Of a DNA stretch of 64,000 nucleotides, positions 36,720 through 48,226 are shown piece after piece. Position 1 is the first letter of the stretch; the number at the start of each line of letters is the position of its first letter. The position numbers and the translations under genes were made by a program. Below the pieces are notes generated by a model that saw only the letters and a program-made list of their open reading frames with translations, made no database searches and was not told where the DNA came from. The stretch is from Aptenodytes patagonicus. Taxonomy: Eukaryota; Chordata; Aves; Sphenisciformes; Spheniscidae. The stretch is from the NCBI RefSeq assembly GCF_965638725.1, contig NC_134950.1:32426932-32490931 (forward strand), given 5' to 3'.

Positions 36720-36779
36720 GAGGAAACGTTTGTCAATACTGTATATCACTTGAACATCAAGCTCTACAGAGACTCCAAG
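36720..36779 (+). CDS. Candidate 60-bp internal exon, unknown product
   Basis: The acceptor is excellent: a long T/C tract ending in TTCTTTGCCTAG at 36,708-36,719. The donor CCAAG/GTAATT at 36,780 is good. The 60 bp are open in phase 0 at both ends, with coding-like codon choice (AAC ATC AAG CTC TAC near the middle). The 20-residue peptide carries a Tyr-His-Leu-Asn-Ile-Lys block. A second phase (one base carried in) is also open. Phase 0 agrees with the candidates at 32,929-33,002 and 55,033-55,086. It may be an internal coding exon of the CpG-island gene. I did not recognise the protein. Confidence 0.4.
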
Positions 36780-38523
36780 GTAATTATTTATGCAACTGCT
36801 TTTTGTTACCTGTGGTGGTCAGCTTGGCTTTAGTTCAGTTTTGTGAAGACCCCTGTAATTTATGAAGGTGCCAGTGCTAAGCAATTAAACTGGGTAGCAG
36901 CAATGTTACAAGTAGCTTTTACAGAAGCTGTCGCTTATAGTTTCATGATCCATGATGTGCTGTGTGAGATGCCAGTGTGTGTGTGTGTATAAAATAGAGA
37001 CATGATCCATTTTGAAAATGCAGTTGTTGTTTTCATGTATTAAAAAGCAGCAGTACCAGTCCCAGCCAAAAGGTAAAATCAGCTGGGTATGGGTTTGTAT
37101 ATGGTCATTCAGAAAGCCTTTCCTTACCCCTCAGCATCCCAGTCTTCTAGCTGGTTGTCTTCCTGGAGCTGAGCGAGAGGCACCACGTGCTCTGCAGCGC
37201 TGGCACAGGCTTTCCTGCCCCAGATGATGGGAGTTTTGGTCAGTGGATTTGTTTTGGTCAAGCAGAGCGATGGCTGCCTCATTGGAAATTGCTCTATTTG
37301 CTCACTTTGCCAAGTTCTTAAAAGCTGGTTCTGCTGTCGCAATTGCTGTAGATGCCGCAGATCTATAATAAGCATTTGCTTGTTTCAAAGCCTGGCAAAT
37401 GAGATCTCCATCGGTATGGACAGAAAATAAATAACAAAATAGACAGCTGGGGGTTCATATTTCATGTTCAAGTGACAAAGCTATCCCACTGCGGAGGGTA
37501 CGGAAAAGAATGTTGTGGTTAGGAAGTTAGTCTGAGCATGCAGTCTGCAAGGCATATCTGGTACCTTTGCATGGAGACCAATGAGATCCAGTCTTCAGTA
37601 TGTAGACTGGTGCTGCTTGCATTCATTCACTGGAGATCTGGTGAGAACCCTTGAGGGGTTTTTCTCTCTCCCCTGTTGAATAGCTCATCATTTTGGAAAT
37701 TCTGTTTGCAATAAAAATGTGTTGATGACTCTGCTGCATGTCTAAAGGACCTGGATAACCTGAGCCCTTGCACAGGAAATCAGAAATTGTGAACAGGTTA
37801 TCATGCCATGTAATCCTCCATCAGCGTCAGACAGCCACATGGTGCCATCTGAGCACAGCTGTAGGTCCAGCGAATTTTCATTCTGGTTCAAAAAAGTTGG
37901 GAATCTTAGAGCTGAAAAAAAGATGATTGTTTTACTGGGGTTTTAGGATCTTTTAAAAATCTGGATTTACTTCTCTGATCCCATTTATGGTACAACCCAG
38001 AAACAGTTGTTTGGCCTTCAGTGAGGCTGGAAGGTGAAGACAGGATCCTTTCAACCAGCTTTGTTGGTGGAGAAATAGTATCAAACTTTGGCCTGGCAGT
38101 GTGTGATTTTTGACTGTATAAAAAAACAACTCTCCCATAGATCACCTTACAGCTATGGTTTAGAGAGTGGCTGAAGGAAGTACCTTCCGATGGAGGTGGG
38201 GAAGGCAAGTGTGGCCGGTGATAAAGGAGGTGGGTGGACTGAGGACTTCTTTCAGCCAGTCAGGCTGCCGAGGGTCTCTCAGTGTGGAACCACATCTCCA
38301 GGTGCTGCATGCACACAAGGGTCTGGGTATTTCACTGAGGGGTTCCTCCCCTGAGGTTGGTATGGCTCTACCATGTCAAGGTTGAGAGGTTACAACCAGT
38401 GTCAGTTTTAGGAAGCATAATTATTAATTTAAATAGCATAAAAAGCATAAGAAAGTGTGAGTCAAGTAGTTGTTGGTGAAGTGTCCAAGGTGAAGTGGTC
38501 CTGTCACCTGAGGGTTGGCAAAA
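36780..38523. other. Non-coding sequence with a short (GT)n
   Basis: A (GT)7 run lies at 36,975-36,988. No supported gene. It ends where the minus-strand CR1 tail begins at about 38,524. Confidence 0.45.
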
Positions 38524-40069
38524 ATCATAGAATCATAGAATCATAGAATCATTGAGGTTGGAAAAGACCTCTAAGATCATCGAGTCCAACCGTCGACCCA
38601 ACACCACCATGTCCACTAAACCATGTCCCTAAGTGCCTCATCTACTCGTCTTTTAAATACCTCCAGGGATGGGGACTCCACCACTTCCCTGGGCAGCCTG
38701 TTCCAATGTTTAACCACTCTTTCAGTAAAGACATTTTTCCTCACGTCCAATCTAAACCTCCCCTGGCGCAACTTGAGGCCATTTCCTCTTGTCCTATTGC
38801 TTGTTACTTGGGAGAAGAGACCGACACCCACCTCGCTACAACCTCCTTTCAGGGAGTTGTAGAGCGCGATGAGGTCTCCCCTCAGCCTCCTTTTCTGCAG
38901 GCTAAACAACCCCAGTTCCCTCAGCCACTCCTCCTAAGACTTCTTCTCCAGACCCCTCACCAGCCTCGTTGCCCTTCTCTGGACACGCTCCAGCACCTCG
39001 ATGTCCTTCTTGTAGTGAGGGGCCCAAAACTGAACACAGTAGTCAAGGTGCGGCCTCACCAGGGCCGAGTACAGGGGCACCATCACTTCCCTACTCCTGC
39101 TGGCCACGCTATTTCTGATACAGGCCAGGATGCCATTGGCCTTCTTGGCCGCCTGGGCACACTGCCGGCTCATATTCAGCCGGCTGTCAACCAGCACCCC
39201 CAGGTCCTTTTCCGCCAGGCAGCTTTCCAGCCACTCTTCCCCAAGCCTGTAGCGCTGCATGGGGTTGTTGTCCCCGAAGTGCAGGACCCGGCACTTGACC
39301 TTGTTGAACCTCATACAGTTGGCCTGGGCCCATCGATCCAGCCTGTCCAGGTCCCTCTGCAGAGCCTTCCTACCCTCGAGCAGATCCACACTCCCACCCA
39401 ACTTGGTGTCGTCTGCAAACTTACTGAGGGTGCACTCAATCCCCTCATCCAGATCATCGATAAAGATATTAAACAAGACCGGCCCCAAAACTGAGCCCTG
39501 GGGAACACCGCTCGTGACTGGCCGCGAACTGGATGTAACTCCATTCACCACAACTCTCTGGGCCCGGCCGTCCAGCCAGTTTTTGACCCAGCGCAGAGTC
39601 CACCTGTCTAAGCCGTGAGCCGCCAGCTTCTCTAGGAGAATGCTGTGGGAGACGGTGTCAAAGGCCTTGCTGAAGTCCAGGTAGACCACATCCACAGCCT
39701 TTCCCTCATCCGCTAGGCAGGTCACCTGGTCATAGAAGGAGATCAGGTTGGTCAAGCAGGACCTGCCTCTCATGAACCCGTGCTGGCTGGGCCTGATCCC
39801 CTGGTTGTCCCGCTCATGCCTTGTGAGCGCCCTCAAGATGAACTGCTCCATAATCTTCCCCGGCACCGAGGTCAGGCTGACAGGCCTGTAGTTCCCCGGA
39901 TCCTCCTTCTGGCCCTTCTTGTAGATGGGCGTCACATTGGCAAGCCTCCAGTCGTCCGGGACCTCCCCCGTTAGCCAGGACTGCTGATAAATGATGGAGA
40001 GCGGCTTGGCGAGCTCCTCCGCCAGCTCCCTCAGCACTCTCGGGTGGATCCCATCCGGCCCCATAGACT
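38524..40069 (-). mobile_element. Young CR1 LINE, 5'-truncated, minus strand
   Basis: The 3' end is at about 38,524 and carries repeats of the complement of TCATAGAA, the typical CR1 terminus. The 5' end is at about 40,069, next to an AT microsatellite, where homology starts inside the reverse transcriptase domain. The length is about 1.5 kb against roughly 4.5 kb for a full element, so the endonuclease and ORF1 regions are missing, as is usual for incomplete target-primed reverse transcription. It is about 95% identical to the 59.0 kb copy over the shared 3' 555 bp, with 26 substitutions and no indel by hand count, so both are fairly recent. Confidence 0.95.
38934..40067 (-). pseudogene. CR1 ORF2 reverse transcriptase fragment with one nonsense codon
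   Basis: The minus-strand frame from about 40,067 to the stop at 38,934 encodes about 377 residues of LINE reverse transcriptase: MGPDGIHP, then [13 protein letters not shown], the [11 protein letters not shown] block and the catalytic FADD motif (the x-A-D-D type of non-LTR retrotransposons), followed by the thumb-like KDLGVLVD and [11 protein letters not shown] blocks. The stop is TAG where the 59.0 kb copy has TAT (Tyr) in the Lys-Ser-Tyr-Glu-Glu-Trp context. Beyond it the frame stays open for another hundred codons, to near 38,616. The open frame upstream of 40,067 (135 codons) is flanking DNA read through the AT repeat and is not part of CR1. Confidence 0.93.
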
Positions 40070-40105
40070 TATATATATAATAAAATACATATATATATAT
40101 ATAAC
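40070..40105. repeat. AT-rich microsatellite at the CR1 5' boundary
   Basis: Runs of (TA)n interrupted by AAAATAC lie directly beside the truncated end of the minus-strand CR1. The LINE either integrated at an AT repeat or the tract expanded afterwards. Confidence 0.8.
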
Positions 40106-43100
40106 AAAATACGTGTTGTGTAGTCATTTTGTTACAAGCGGAGGAACGGTGGTTTCCTGTGATAGGTGTTGTGGGGCAAGGGATGTGTGAGGGGTGAAGA
40201 GCAGGGCAGGGGTCTCTTGGGTAGGTCTCTGTAGCAGGACAGCTGAGGTGATTGGAGGCTCTCCCCTGCAAACCTATGTCTTGTGCAGGACACGCAGGCC
40301 TGATTTGACATGTGTGGTGGTTGTGTCTGGGCTTCGCAGTGGTCTGCCATGTTCCTTGTGTCTCTGCTCTGGGTTGTCTGGCCTGGCGTTGGCATGGCGG
40401 AGGCACAAGGCGTGTGGCTGAAGGAAAGGGTGGTGAGCCTGGTACTGGTAGGAGAGAGCTTGCTGGCATCAAGACTGGGGAGCGCCGTCAGGAGCCCGGC
40501 CGTACTGGCTACCGGAAAGGAAGCAAGAAAGGATGGAGAGACGCTTCTCTCAGAGCCACTTCAGTGCACGGGACATGTGGTTTGGTGCTTAAAATTTACA
40601 GCTTGTCTGTGTTGGAAGTAATTCACGAATAGCTGCTCTGCTTTCAGTTTCCATCCTGCCTGTTTCCCTAATAATGTTCACATGCAAACAGTCCACCACC
40701 GTGCCCAGGGGTTGGGGTTTGTATATATTCAGCATGAATAAAAAACCGTACAGAAGCCTGAGCCTTCTCCTTTTCGCTTGTGTGGGGTTTTGGGGGTTTT
40801 TTTGTTTGTGAGGTTTTATTGTTGGGTGGTTTTTTTGGTTTCTTTTTTTCTGGAAAGCCCCCTCTCTGTCTTTAGCACTTCACTTTCTTTGAGTTGGTAA
40901 AAGCATTTTCTATCTGTGTTGATGCTAATGGGCTCCACCATGTTGGCTAGTGTGAGCCTCAAGATATCTCTTATCTCCGTCGCTGTCAGTGGTAGCTTCT
41001 GCACATCTGCAGGTTTCCTTTCCCAAGATGTCAGGTTTTCCCTCTGCTTTCTTTAGATTGCCCTTCCAGATGGCCAGCTCTCCTGCCGGAGTAAGCACCC
41101 CCGGGCAAGGGCACTCAGCTGTGGCTCCTCAATCTGAAAGGGTCATAAATACATGAAGTTTGTGCTTTTCATTACACTGAATGTAACAGGAGGAGCCGCC
41201 TTGTCAGAATGCTCCCAAGGGGAGGATCTGCACTAAAAGGTCTGCATAACAGCAGGGGGGGCGAAAAAAACCCTTTGAGAGCAATGTCCCTGGGCTGGAT
41301 GTCAGTGACTTGGAGTCAGTGATCTCACAGGTCATCCATGGGTCTGACTACGGCTTGTCGGCTTGCCTTTACCTCTTCGTTTTCTTCCTCCTTTGCTGTT
41401 TGCGTGGCCATGCTGCTGAGCCTGGATGCCTGTGGCAGTTGTGAGGACTGCTGGTAGCGAGCACCGGCAGCTTGCCCTCTGTCCCAAAATAACCCAGCCA
41501 CCTCCTCATGGGTTTCCAGCATGAGGGCAGTGCTTGCGAGGAACGTGGTGGGAAGGCGGCATTTTTGAGGAGGTGAGGATCCATGAGACTTCGGCCCCGC
41601 TGGCCCTCGGTGAGCTGGGAAGGGAGGTGACGCACGCCGTCGGCAGGGACTGAGCGCTGCCGCGTGGCACAGCCCAAGCTTTCCTGGTGCTGGAGGACAC
41701 AGAGGTAGAAGGAAGGAGGTGCAGGAGTCAAGCTTGTGCAGGACCACCTTCAATAAGGTGCAGGAAAACAAGCGAGCAGTGATTCCTACCAGTGCTGCTC
41801 ACTATATGGTGCATTTAACAAACCCCCCCCCTTCTCAGACGTAATGTAAAGGAATTAAAGAACCGCCTCGTGACAGGAGTTAAGGTCATTTTATATAGAC
41901 CCATCCTGTAGAAGTGAAGTGATTCAAATACTGCTGTGGCAGGTTTGCATCTTCGGGGCTACAGTGGCAGTGGCAGACCGACAAACTGCGCTGACTGCGA
42001 AAATAGGCTAGCGTTGCAGGAATGACTAAAGCGATTACGGAGCTGCATGAATGATTAATTTACCCTGCTTTTGTTTCACTTTTGATCCCAGGCCATCTGA
42101 GAAAAAAAAAAAAAGGCAATTTTGGAAGAAGGTGTTTTTAAAATAAAAAAATAAGTCAGTTGTTATAACAGCTTTACTACGCAGATGTGCACCGAAACTA
42201 CTCCAAGAGGAACAGAGTAAAAAATCAGTTGCTACTGTATCTCTGTGACATGAATATTTGAAATTTGTAGATAAGTACTCGCCAAACACTTTGCAATCAG
42301 AATATCTATTCACATTTTAAGAGGACAATATTATTATTCTTCAATTATGATACGCAGTGACATAGTGGTAGTCCTTTCTTAATAACCCTCCTTTAAGCTC
42401 AGTTTAGAAAGCATTTGTTTTGTTATTAAAATTACTCTACATATTTGAGACAGATTTCAGCTGAACAACTGCCTAACACGTGCTAGACACATATTGATTT
42501 TTTTGTCTTAGCCCAACGTTTCCCCTGGGCATCATATTACTTATTCATAAAGCAGAAATTATGTCTGACAGGCAGTTAGAGGGGTGTAGAGCTGTAGTCC
42601 AGAAACAATGTGAAAAGCTTTGCAAGGACCCCAAGAAATCAATGTGCTGATGCTAAAGAGCAGCCTTTTAATTCTGAGCACACGTTCTTGCAATCGTTCA
42701 GTGTGGAAAAGGAAATTTAAATAACAAATAGCTACTATTAAAACTGCAGGCCTAAATTTTCATTCATCTTTATTCCAATTACCCGAGCCAAGGTGGAAGT
42801 AGGCAGGGAAGGCAACTAGCCAAGCCCAGACACCTCTCAGCCATAAAGCAGGCTCACTGCTCTAGCCCTAATTTGCACATTTGTATGTAGATTTCTGTTG
42901 GAAGTAGGATATTTTTATCAATAAAGATTTAAACCCCAAACATTGTTCAGAGAGCCAGATATTCCTAAAATGTGCATGATTCATAACCACTTACTCTAAT
43001 TGAGTGTTAGAATGATGTCTGTACAGCAGATTAAAATAATAAATAGCTGGCATTTTTAGAATGTGAGTTGAAATATTTTGATAAGCTAGTCATTGTGATA

Positions 43101-44941
43101 GACCTGTTTGAAAAAAATTAGGCAAAAGGAGATTTGTTCTGGTTTTGTTCATTCAAAATTAGATCATAGCATACTATCAAGCAGTATTTGCTGGTGAAAG
43201 ATATATTTTATTTCCAAAAATGTTTTGTCTACTAAAAAAAAAATAAATTGAACTCACAGGTATTCTTAGGAAAATTTTTATCTGACCTTATACTTCTCTC
43301 AGCAAGATAAGTAACTTCAGTTATTGAAGTACTATATTTGAAATGAGATAGACATCTGAATATCTTGTCAAATCAGGCCACTATGGAATTTGTTTCTTGT
43401 TATTTAAAACACAGATAATGCAGTCAAAAAAATAGCACATCATCATGTAATTAAATATTTCATCTTAATGTATAAACAAAAGGGAGCTGAACTAAATTTG
43501 TTCTGGCATTTCTTGACTTTCTAATACTGGACTTTGAACCTGAATGTTCTTTGATATATAGGGTTGGGAATTTCAAAATTTGCTTTGCATATTTTGAGGG
43601 GGGAGGGGAAATGTAAGGAAAGAATTCATTTCTATAGACATGAAAGTTTCTGTCTTTCTCTTGGTTAATAAGAAGGTCATGTTATTTGCCGTGAAACCAA
43701 GGTACACATTAACCTCACGAAGCTAAGAAGTTAACGCGCATTCCTCAAATTGGTCTGCAGAACACCTTATAGTTGTTTTCCCCAGGGAAGGGTTTGACCT
43801 CTTCAATCACGAAACATCACAATAAACGCAATTTTAAATCACTCAGCTGGGACAGCATAATCTGCGACCATCCAGAATAAGTAAGAGTGCCTGAAGCATG
43901 CACACGTTTATATTTTTTTCCCCAGGAAGTGGTCTTTAAAAAGAAGGGGAAAATATGCTACCTCATTGGTATCTTCTAGGAAATCAAATGTATGAATGTT
44001 CACATTTAGTGTTCTGACATATGAAGATGGCATTGGGGAAGCACTACAGTGTTTTCAGAATACTGAAATTTGGACGAATTTGAAAATCCATCCAAAACTA
44101 CATGGATTTGAAAATCTATTTTCATTGGACTCAATCTGAAGGAAGTGTACCAAAAATGACATTTTTCTGGGCTATTGTACATGTTGCAATGGACACATTT
44201 TTTATGGTTGCTATCTGATGAGAACATGAAGTGACGAAAATACTTCATTTCTCAAAAATTGATGCATTTTGATTTGCTCTTGCCAATACTTTTGAATGCT
44301 GCCGTTAACTCGCAAGAGTTAGTTACCATGTATTTACAAGTAGGTTTTAAATAACAAATTTACTGCATAGCGTTAAGGATGTCTGAATGTTAAGTAGCAA
44401 GTTTAAATGTCACTTTTCCAAACTGTTAAACTAGAGCTGTAATAATAATTCTTTTAATCTATTTAGATAGCTGGTAGCTGGTCAGTTAGTAAGGTTCGTT
44501 CATCCAAAGCTCAACTGCATCTCGCTGCCTCTCTGAACTCTCTTCTCTTAATTTAGTTCTGTCATTACTGTTGTCAGGAACATAACTCTTTGCTTTTGAC
44601 AGCAGAAGAATACCCAGCCCCAGATAAAGCACTAAAACACGAATACACTCATTTTCTGCTTCACCAGCTTGGAGCGCTCTTCAGGACACTCAGACAGAAG
44701 ATGTCTGCACCAGAGCTGGTCACTCGAGGTCTCCCTCTAGTCAGGGGAGGGAAGTAGCTACTTTTACAACATGGCCCATTTAACTTATTTTGGAGGCTTA
44801 TTTTGTTGTACTGTAAGATGCATCTTGTAAGAGCCTTATAGGATGCTCTAGTCTGAAGGGAGCGTAGGTACCCAGTTGTGAGGTAGAATTCAGCTTCAGG
44901 CCGAGACACGCACGTTGAGTTACTTCTGAGCAGCTGGGTCC
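40106..44941. other. Unique DNA, no supported gene
   Basis: It contains a T/G-rich low-complexity tract at 40,780-40,852, GC-richer patches near 40,380-40,520 and 41,400-41,700, a C-run near 41,823-41,831 and an A-run near 42,101-42,114. Positions 42,000-44,500 are markedly AT-rich and gene-free and would be the natural place to look for conserved non-coding elements. Conservation cannot be judged from one sequence. Confidence 0.45.
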
Positions 44942-45131
44942 TCATGTGAGCGCAGCATCCCCGTTCGAATCAGTGGAGATGTCATCCCTGTAGCCAGTGG
45001 ATCCTGGAAAGCAGTGCCACTCTCCCTGAGTCAGGTGCTGCTCTGTGGGATTGCTTCCTACAGATGACCCGACCAGGCTGGACACAGTGTTCTTGTTATC
45101 AGGATGCTGGGACTGAGTGTGCTCTTCCAAC
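44942..45131 (-). CDS. Candidate terminal exon (minus strand), unknown product
   Basis: On the minus strand an acceptor (AATAACTGTAG, modest pyrimidine content) is followed by 62 codons (one base carried, then Leu-Glu-Glu-His) ending in TGA at 44,944-44,942. The peptide is hydrophilic, rich in Ser, Thr, Asn and Asp, and has coding-like codon choice. No AATAAA is seen shortly downstream, which weakens the case. No partner exon could be fixed. Confidence 0.2.
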
Positions 45132-48082
45132 CTACAGTTATTTAGGACAGTGATACATTAGCAAGCTAGTACGTTACCTGCTGGCTTTCTTTTGGGTGTT
45201 GGTTCTTGCTAGCTTTTAAGGGACATAGTGAAGAGCACTAAGCAAAAAAATGAAAGATCAGCCATATTTTTAACAGGCATTTCATTGTTAAGATTTATCT
45301 GAATACAGTACAGCAAAAAGAGTTTCCTTAATTTTGTGATGTTGTTGTGTTCCTAAAATTGCTTTCTTCTGACGCTTTGCTGGAACTTTTGATGAGAATT
45401 GGTTGATTTGGAAACCACTGTTAAAAAGGTCGTGTATGGGAAGATGTCTGTTGCCTTTTTCTATTTTTAATTTTTTTTTCCTAAACAATAATTTACCTAA
45501 TGTCAGCAGGTCTTTGGCGAAACACCTTGCCTCACCAAACAAACAGATATTTTCAGAGGCTTAGTAAGAGGTTGGCAGATACTAGTCCATCTCATGGGTC
45601 AGCTGGATAAAAGGCAGCACTGCTGTTGAGACTGTCATCTACTGAAAGGTAAACGTGTTTTAAGACCAAGGTTTGTTACTGAGCTCAAATGGACCCCAGG
45701 TGCCTCTGCTGTCTTAACTTTGTAAAATGGCTGAGCTAAGGAGATGACAGATAAAATACCTGAAATATTTTCTAACCGAATTAAATAGCAAGTACATATG
45801 TAAATCAATTTATAAAAGACCAAATTAGTGGTGGAACGCAGAAGTTTCCAACTGTTGCATACAGATATTTTAGGAGTCATTAGAAGATAGTAACTCATGA
45901 AAACAACCAACTTAGCTAATGATGGGCTTGAAAAATCAACTGTGAGGGATGTTGAATAAGGCATGCTTCTTCCTTCAGAGATGTCTGTGGGCTGAGAGGT
46001 GTTTAGGAGCCAGCCCTAGGGATGCCTGTGGTCATGAAGCAATGCCACCCCTCAGTCCACTGTCAAGCATGGTCCACATATAGCTTGTGTAGCTTTCACC
46101 TTGTTCAAACCTGCTGTAAAAAGAAATTTGTTTTCTTGTGGGCATTTCTGTAATATTCATCTCTCTCTCTTATAATAATGGTAGTAAGCAGCAGCCTGAT
46201 TTCATATCCAAAGCCCTTCTGGCCCATCTATCCACACATCCCTCCAGTTCACCTGCAATTTCAGCTTCATCGCTGACCTGCCATGTATTCAAACCAGCAT
46301 CTGTGGGCTTTATTCGTTGCTACTGCCGAAGTTAAGGATGAGCTGTGGGCAGACATCAACACACTTAACCTCATTTTCTCCTTTTAAATCCCTTCTTAAA
46401 ATCTCCTCTGCCATAATCCCTGCAAAAAAAAAAAAAAAGTAGGTTAGCGATGTGTTACAGCCACTGCCTCTTGTGTTGACTGATGCTGTCTCTTTGTTTC
46501 CTCCTACTTCCTTGTCAACCATCCATATCCATTTATTGGCCTTTTTTTTATGTTTAAATCTGACTCTCTGAGGCAAGAACCATCTTTTTTGTTCTCTCTG
46601 AGCACAGCCTCCAGTGTGCCTGTATCCTGGCCTGGGGCTCCTAGCTGCTACTGTAACGCAAGGAAGAGAAAATAACTGTGATGGCTCAGTGCTTCACAAC
46701 TTTCATAGGCTTTTTCACAGCACCATGTGAGGAAAACGAATGTTGTTATCATATGGCAAAGGTGAAAAATGAAGGCATATGTCCTTAATAAGGAACGTTC
46801 TTAAAATATTTCTATTCATTTTGAACGTCTGAGCTGAAATACAGATACCTTTTTTCTTAAGGGCTTGTGGCGTTCCTTAGTATTTAATATCAGATCTCCC
46901 AGTGCTTCTATTTGCAGCTGTACGTTCAGCACTGCTGCAGATCAGGAGCTTGGGAAATGGGAGGTTTGAGTATGGACGGGACATCTGCTCAGTTTTTTCC
47001 CAAGCATCCACAGGGGCTCTTTGCCAGAACCTATGTCACCAGTTTAATCATAACACTTTCTCAGGTCTCCTGCCACGGTGACTTTATGCCTTCCAGGTTA
47101 TGAAATGAAGGCAACACAATCCTATGGGCTGGCAGAACTCAGAAAAACGGTAATATTGGAGCCTTCCCCTACACCTCTGTTCATATACCCCTACTGTGTA
47201 GACCATCAGCTTTCACATGAGGGCATGATGCGTGCCTGGGCCGCAAGGACAGGCTGAGGCTGGACCGCAGGCATTAGGAGCTGTGCTTTCGGGGCAGCAA
47301 GTGTTTTGCTGCAGGCCAGCACGTGCATGTAGCAGAGTCGCAGGATCCGCACGCTGCTGCAGCGCTTGGCTGAGCCCGGGTGGCTGCTCCTGTTGGGAGA
47401 GTGTCAGCCTTGGCAGATTTGGGTGGGTTTGCACTGGGACCACAAAAGGCTTCTCCACACCTGCCACATGTATGGAGAATTTTTACACAAGTACTATTAA
47501 AATATAAATATTACAATATAAATATAAATGAAATTTTTTTACATAAAATACCTTACTGCTGTTACTACTCAGTAGTTTTCTTAAAATTTAACTTAAACCA
47601 GTATCTTTTATAATTTCAGTAAGGGTTATGTTAATCGGAATAGCATGTTTAGTCAACAAATGTTTACTGGGGGACAATAGTCTTCCTGTAGTTTGCATAT
47701 CTCATAAAAACTCTCCAGTGTGCTGTTAAAAGCATTTGCTTCCTTTTATTGAAATATCGGGCCTATACACAATACATGCCAGTATAGGGTGGGATAAAGT
47801 TTTAGTTACCATTTGGGATAGGAATATTGTAACTGCCATTGAATCTATTTTTTAATGTCTCTGTTGGCAAATCTGGGCATTGTACTCTTACTATACAAGG
47901 TTTGATAGTGTTCCCTTCCTGAAATCATGCTAAATCTGAGTGTATGACTTTTTTTGGTGTATAGGAACATCATGATTTTAAATGTCACTGTCTGTGACAC
48001 TTTTGAGACAAGTAGCATATACCAAGGAGTTCAGTGGTGTAAATCCTATTTGTGATGTCTCTAGATGAGCCATTGCGCTCTC
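45132..48082. other. Unique DNA, no supported gene
   Basis: Mostly AT-rich. There is an A15 run at 46,424-46,438 and a GC-richer patch at 47,220-47,420 that gives chance frames on both strands. Confidence 0.45.
46424..46438. repeat. Poly-A run of 15
   Basis: An uninterrupted A run in the minus-to-plus transition of an otherwise unremarkable region. No retrocopy is recognised beside it. Confidence 0.8.
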
Positions 48083-48226
48083 TCAGTAAAGCAGGTACTG
48101 TTGGAGGTCCAGGTACTTTGCGTCTTTGGCATGGAGAGTATCTCCATTTTGCATGATAGACAAGAGGAATGCATCCATGACACGTTGACTCATTTGCTGA
48201 TGGTGGATTGAGGTTGCTGGCATATG
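48083..48226 (-). CDS. Candidate exon (minus strand), helix-rich peptide, unknown product
   Basis: A strong acceptor (CACTAACTTTTCTGGCAG) opens phase 0 into 47 codons ending in TGA at 48,085-48,083. The peptide has a regular amphipathic pattern (Met-Asp-Ala-Phe-Leu-Leu, then Leu-Asp-Leu-Gln-Gln-Tyr) with several Met and His residues. The overlapping phase is open for longer but looks less regular. There is no strong donor before the stop and no nearby polyA signal, so it would have to be a terminal exon with a long 3' UTR, or a relic. The product is not recognised. Confidence 0.22.
   Translation of the reverse strand, partial: HMPATSIHHQQMSQRVMDAFLLSIMQNGDTLHAKDAKYLDLQQYLLY

Noticed and set aside
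38706..39671. Plus-strand frames of up to 262 codons across the CR1 copy near 38.7-39.5 kb and of 147 codons near 59.2-59.7 kb
   Set aside because: They are antisense shadows of CR1 ORF2; both copies give matching antisense frames because the DNA is homologous.
40068..40472. N-terminal 135 codons continuous with the CR1 reverse transcriptase frame
   Set aside because: CR1 homology begins at about 40,067. The upstream codons come from flanking DNA and the AT microsatellite, including a Tyr/Ile run.
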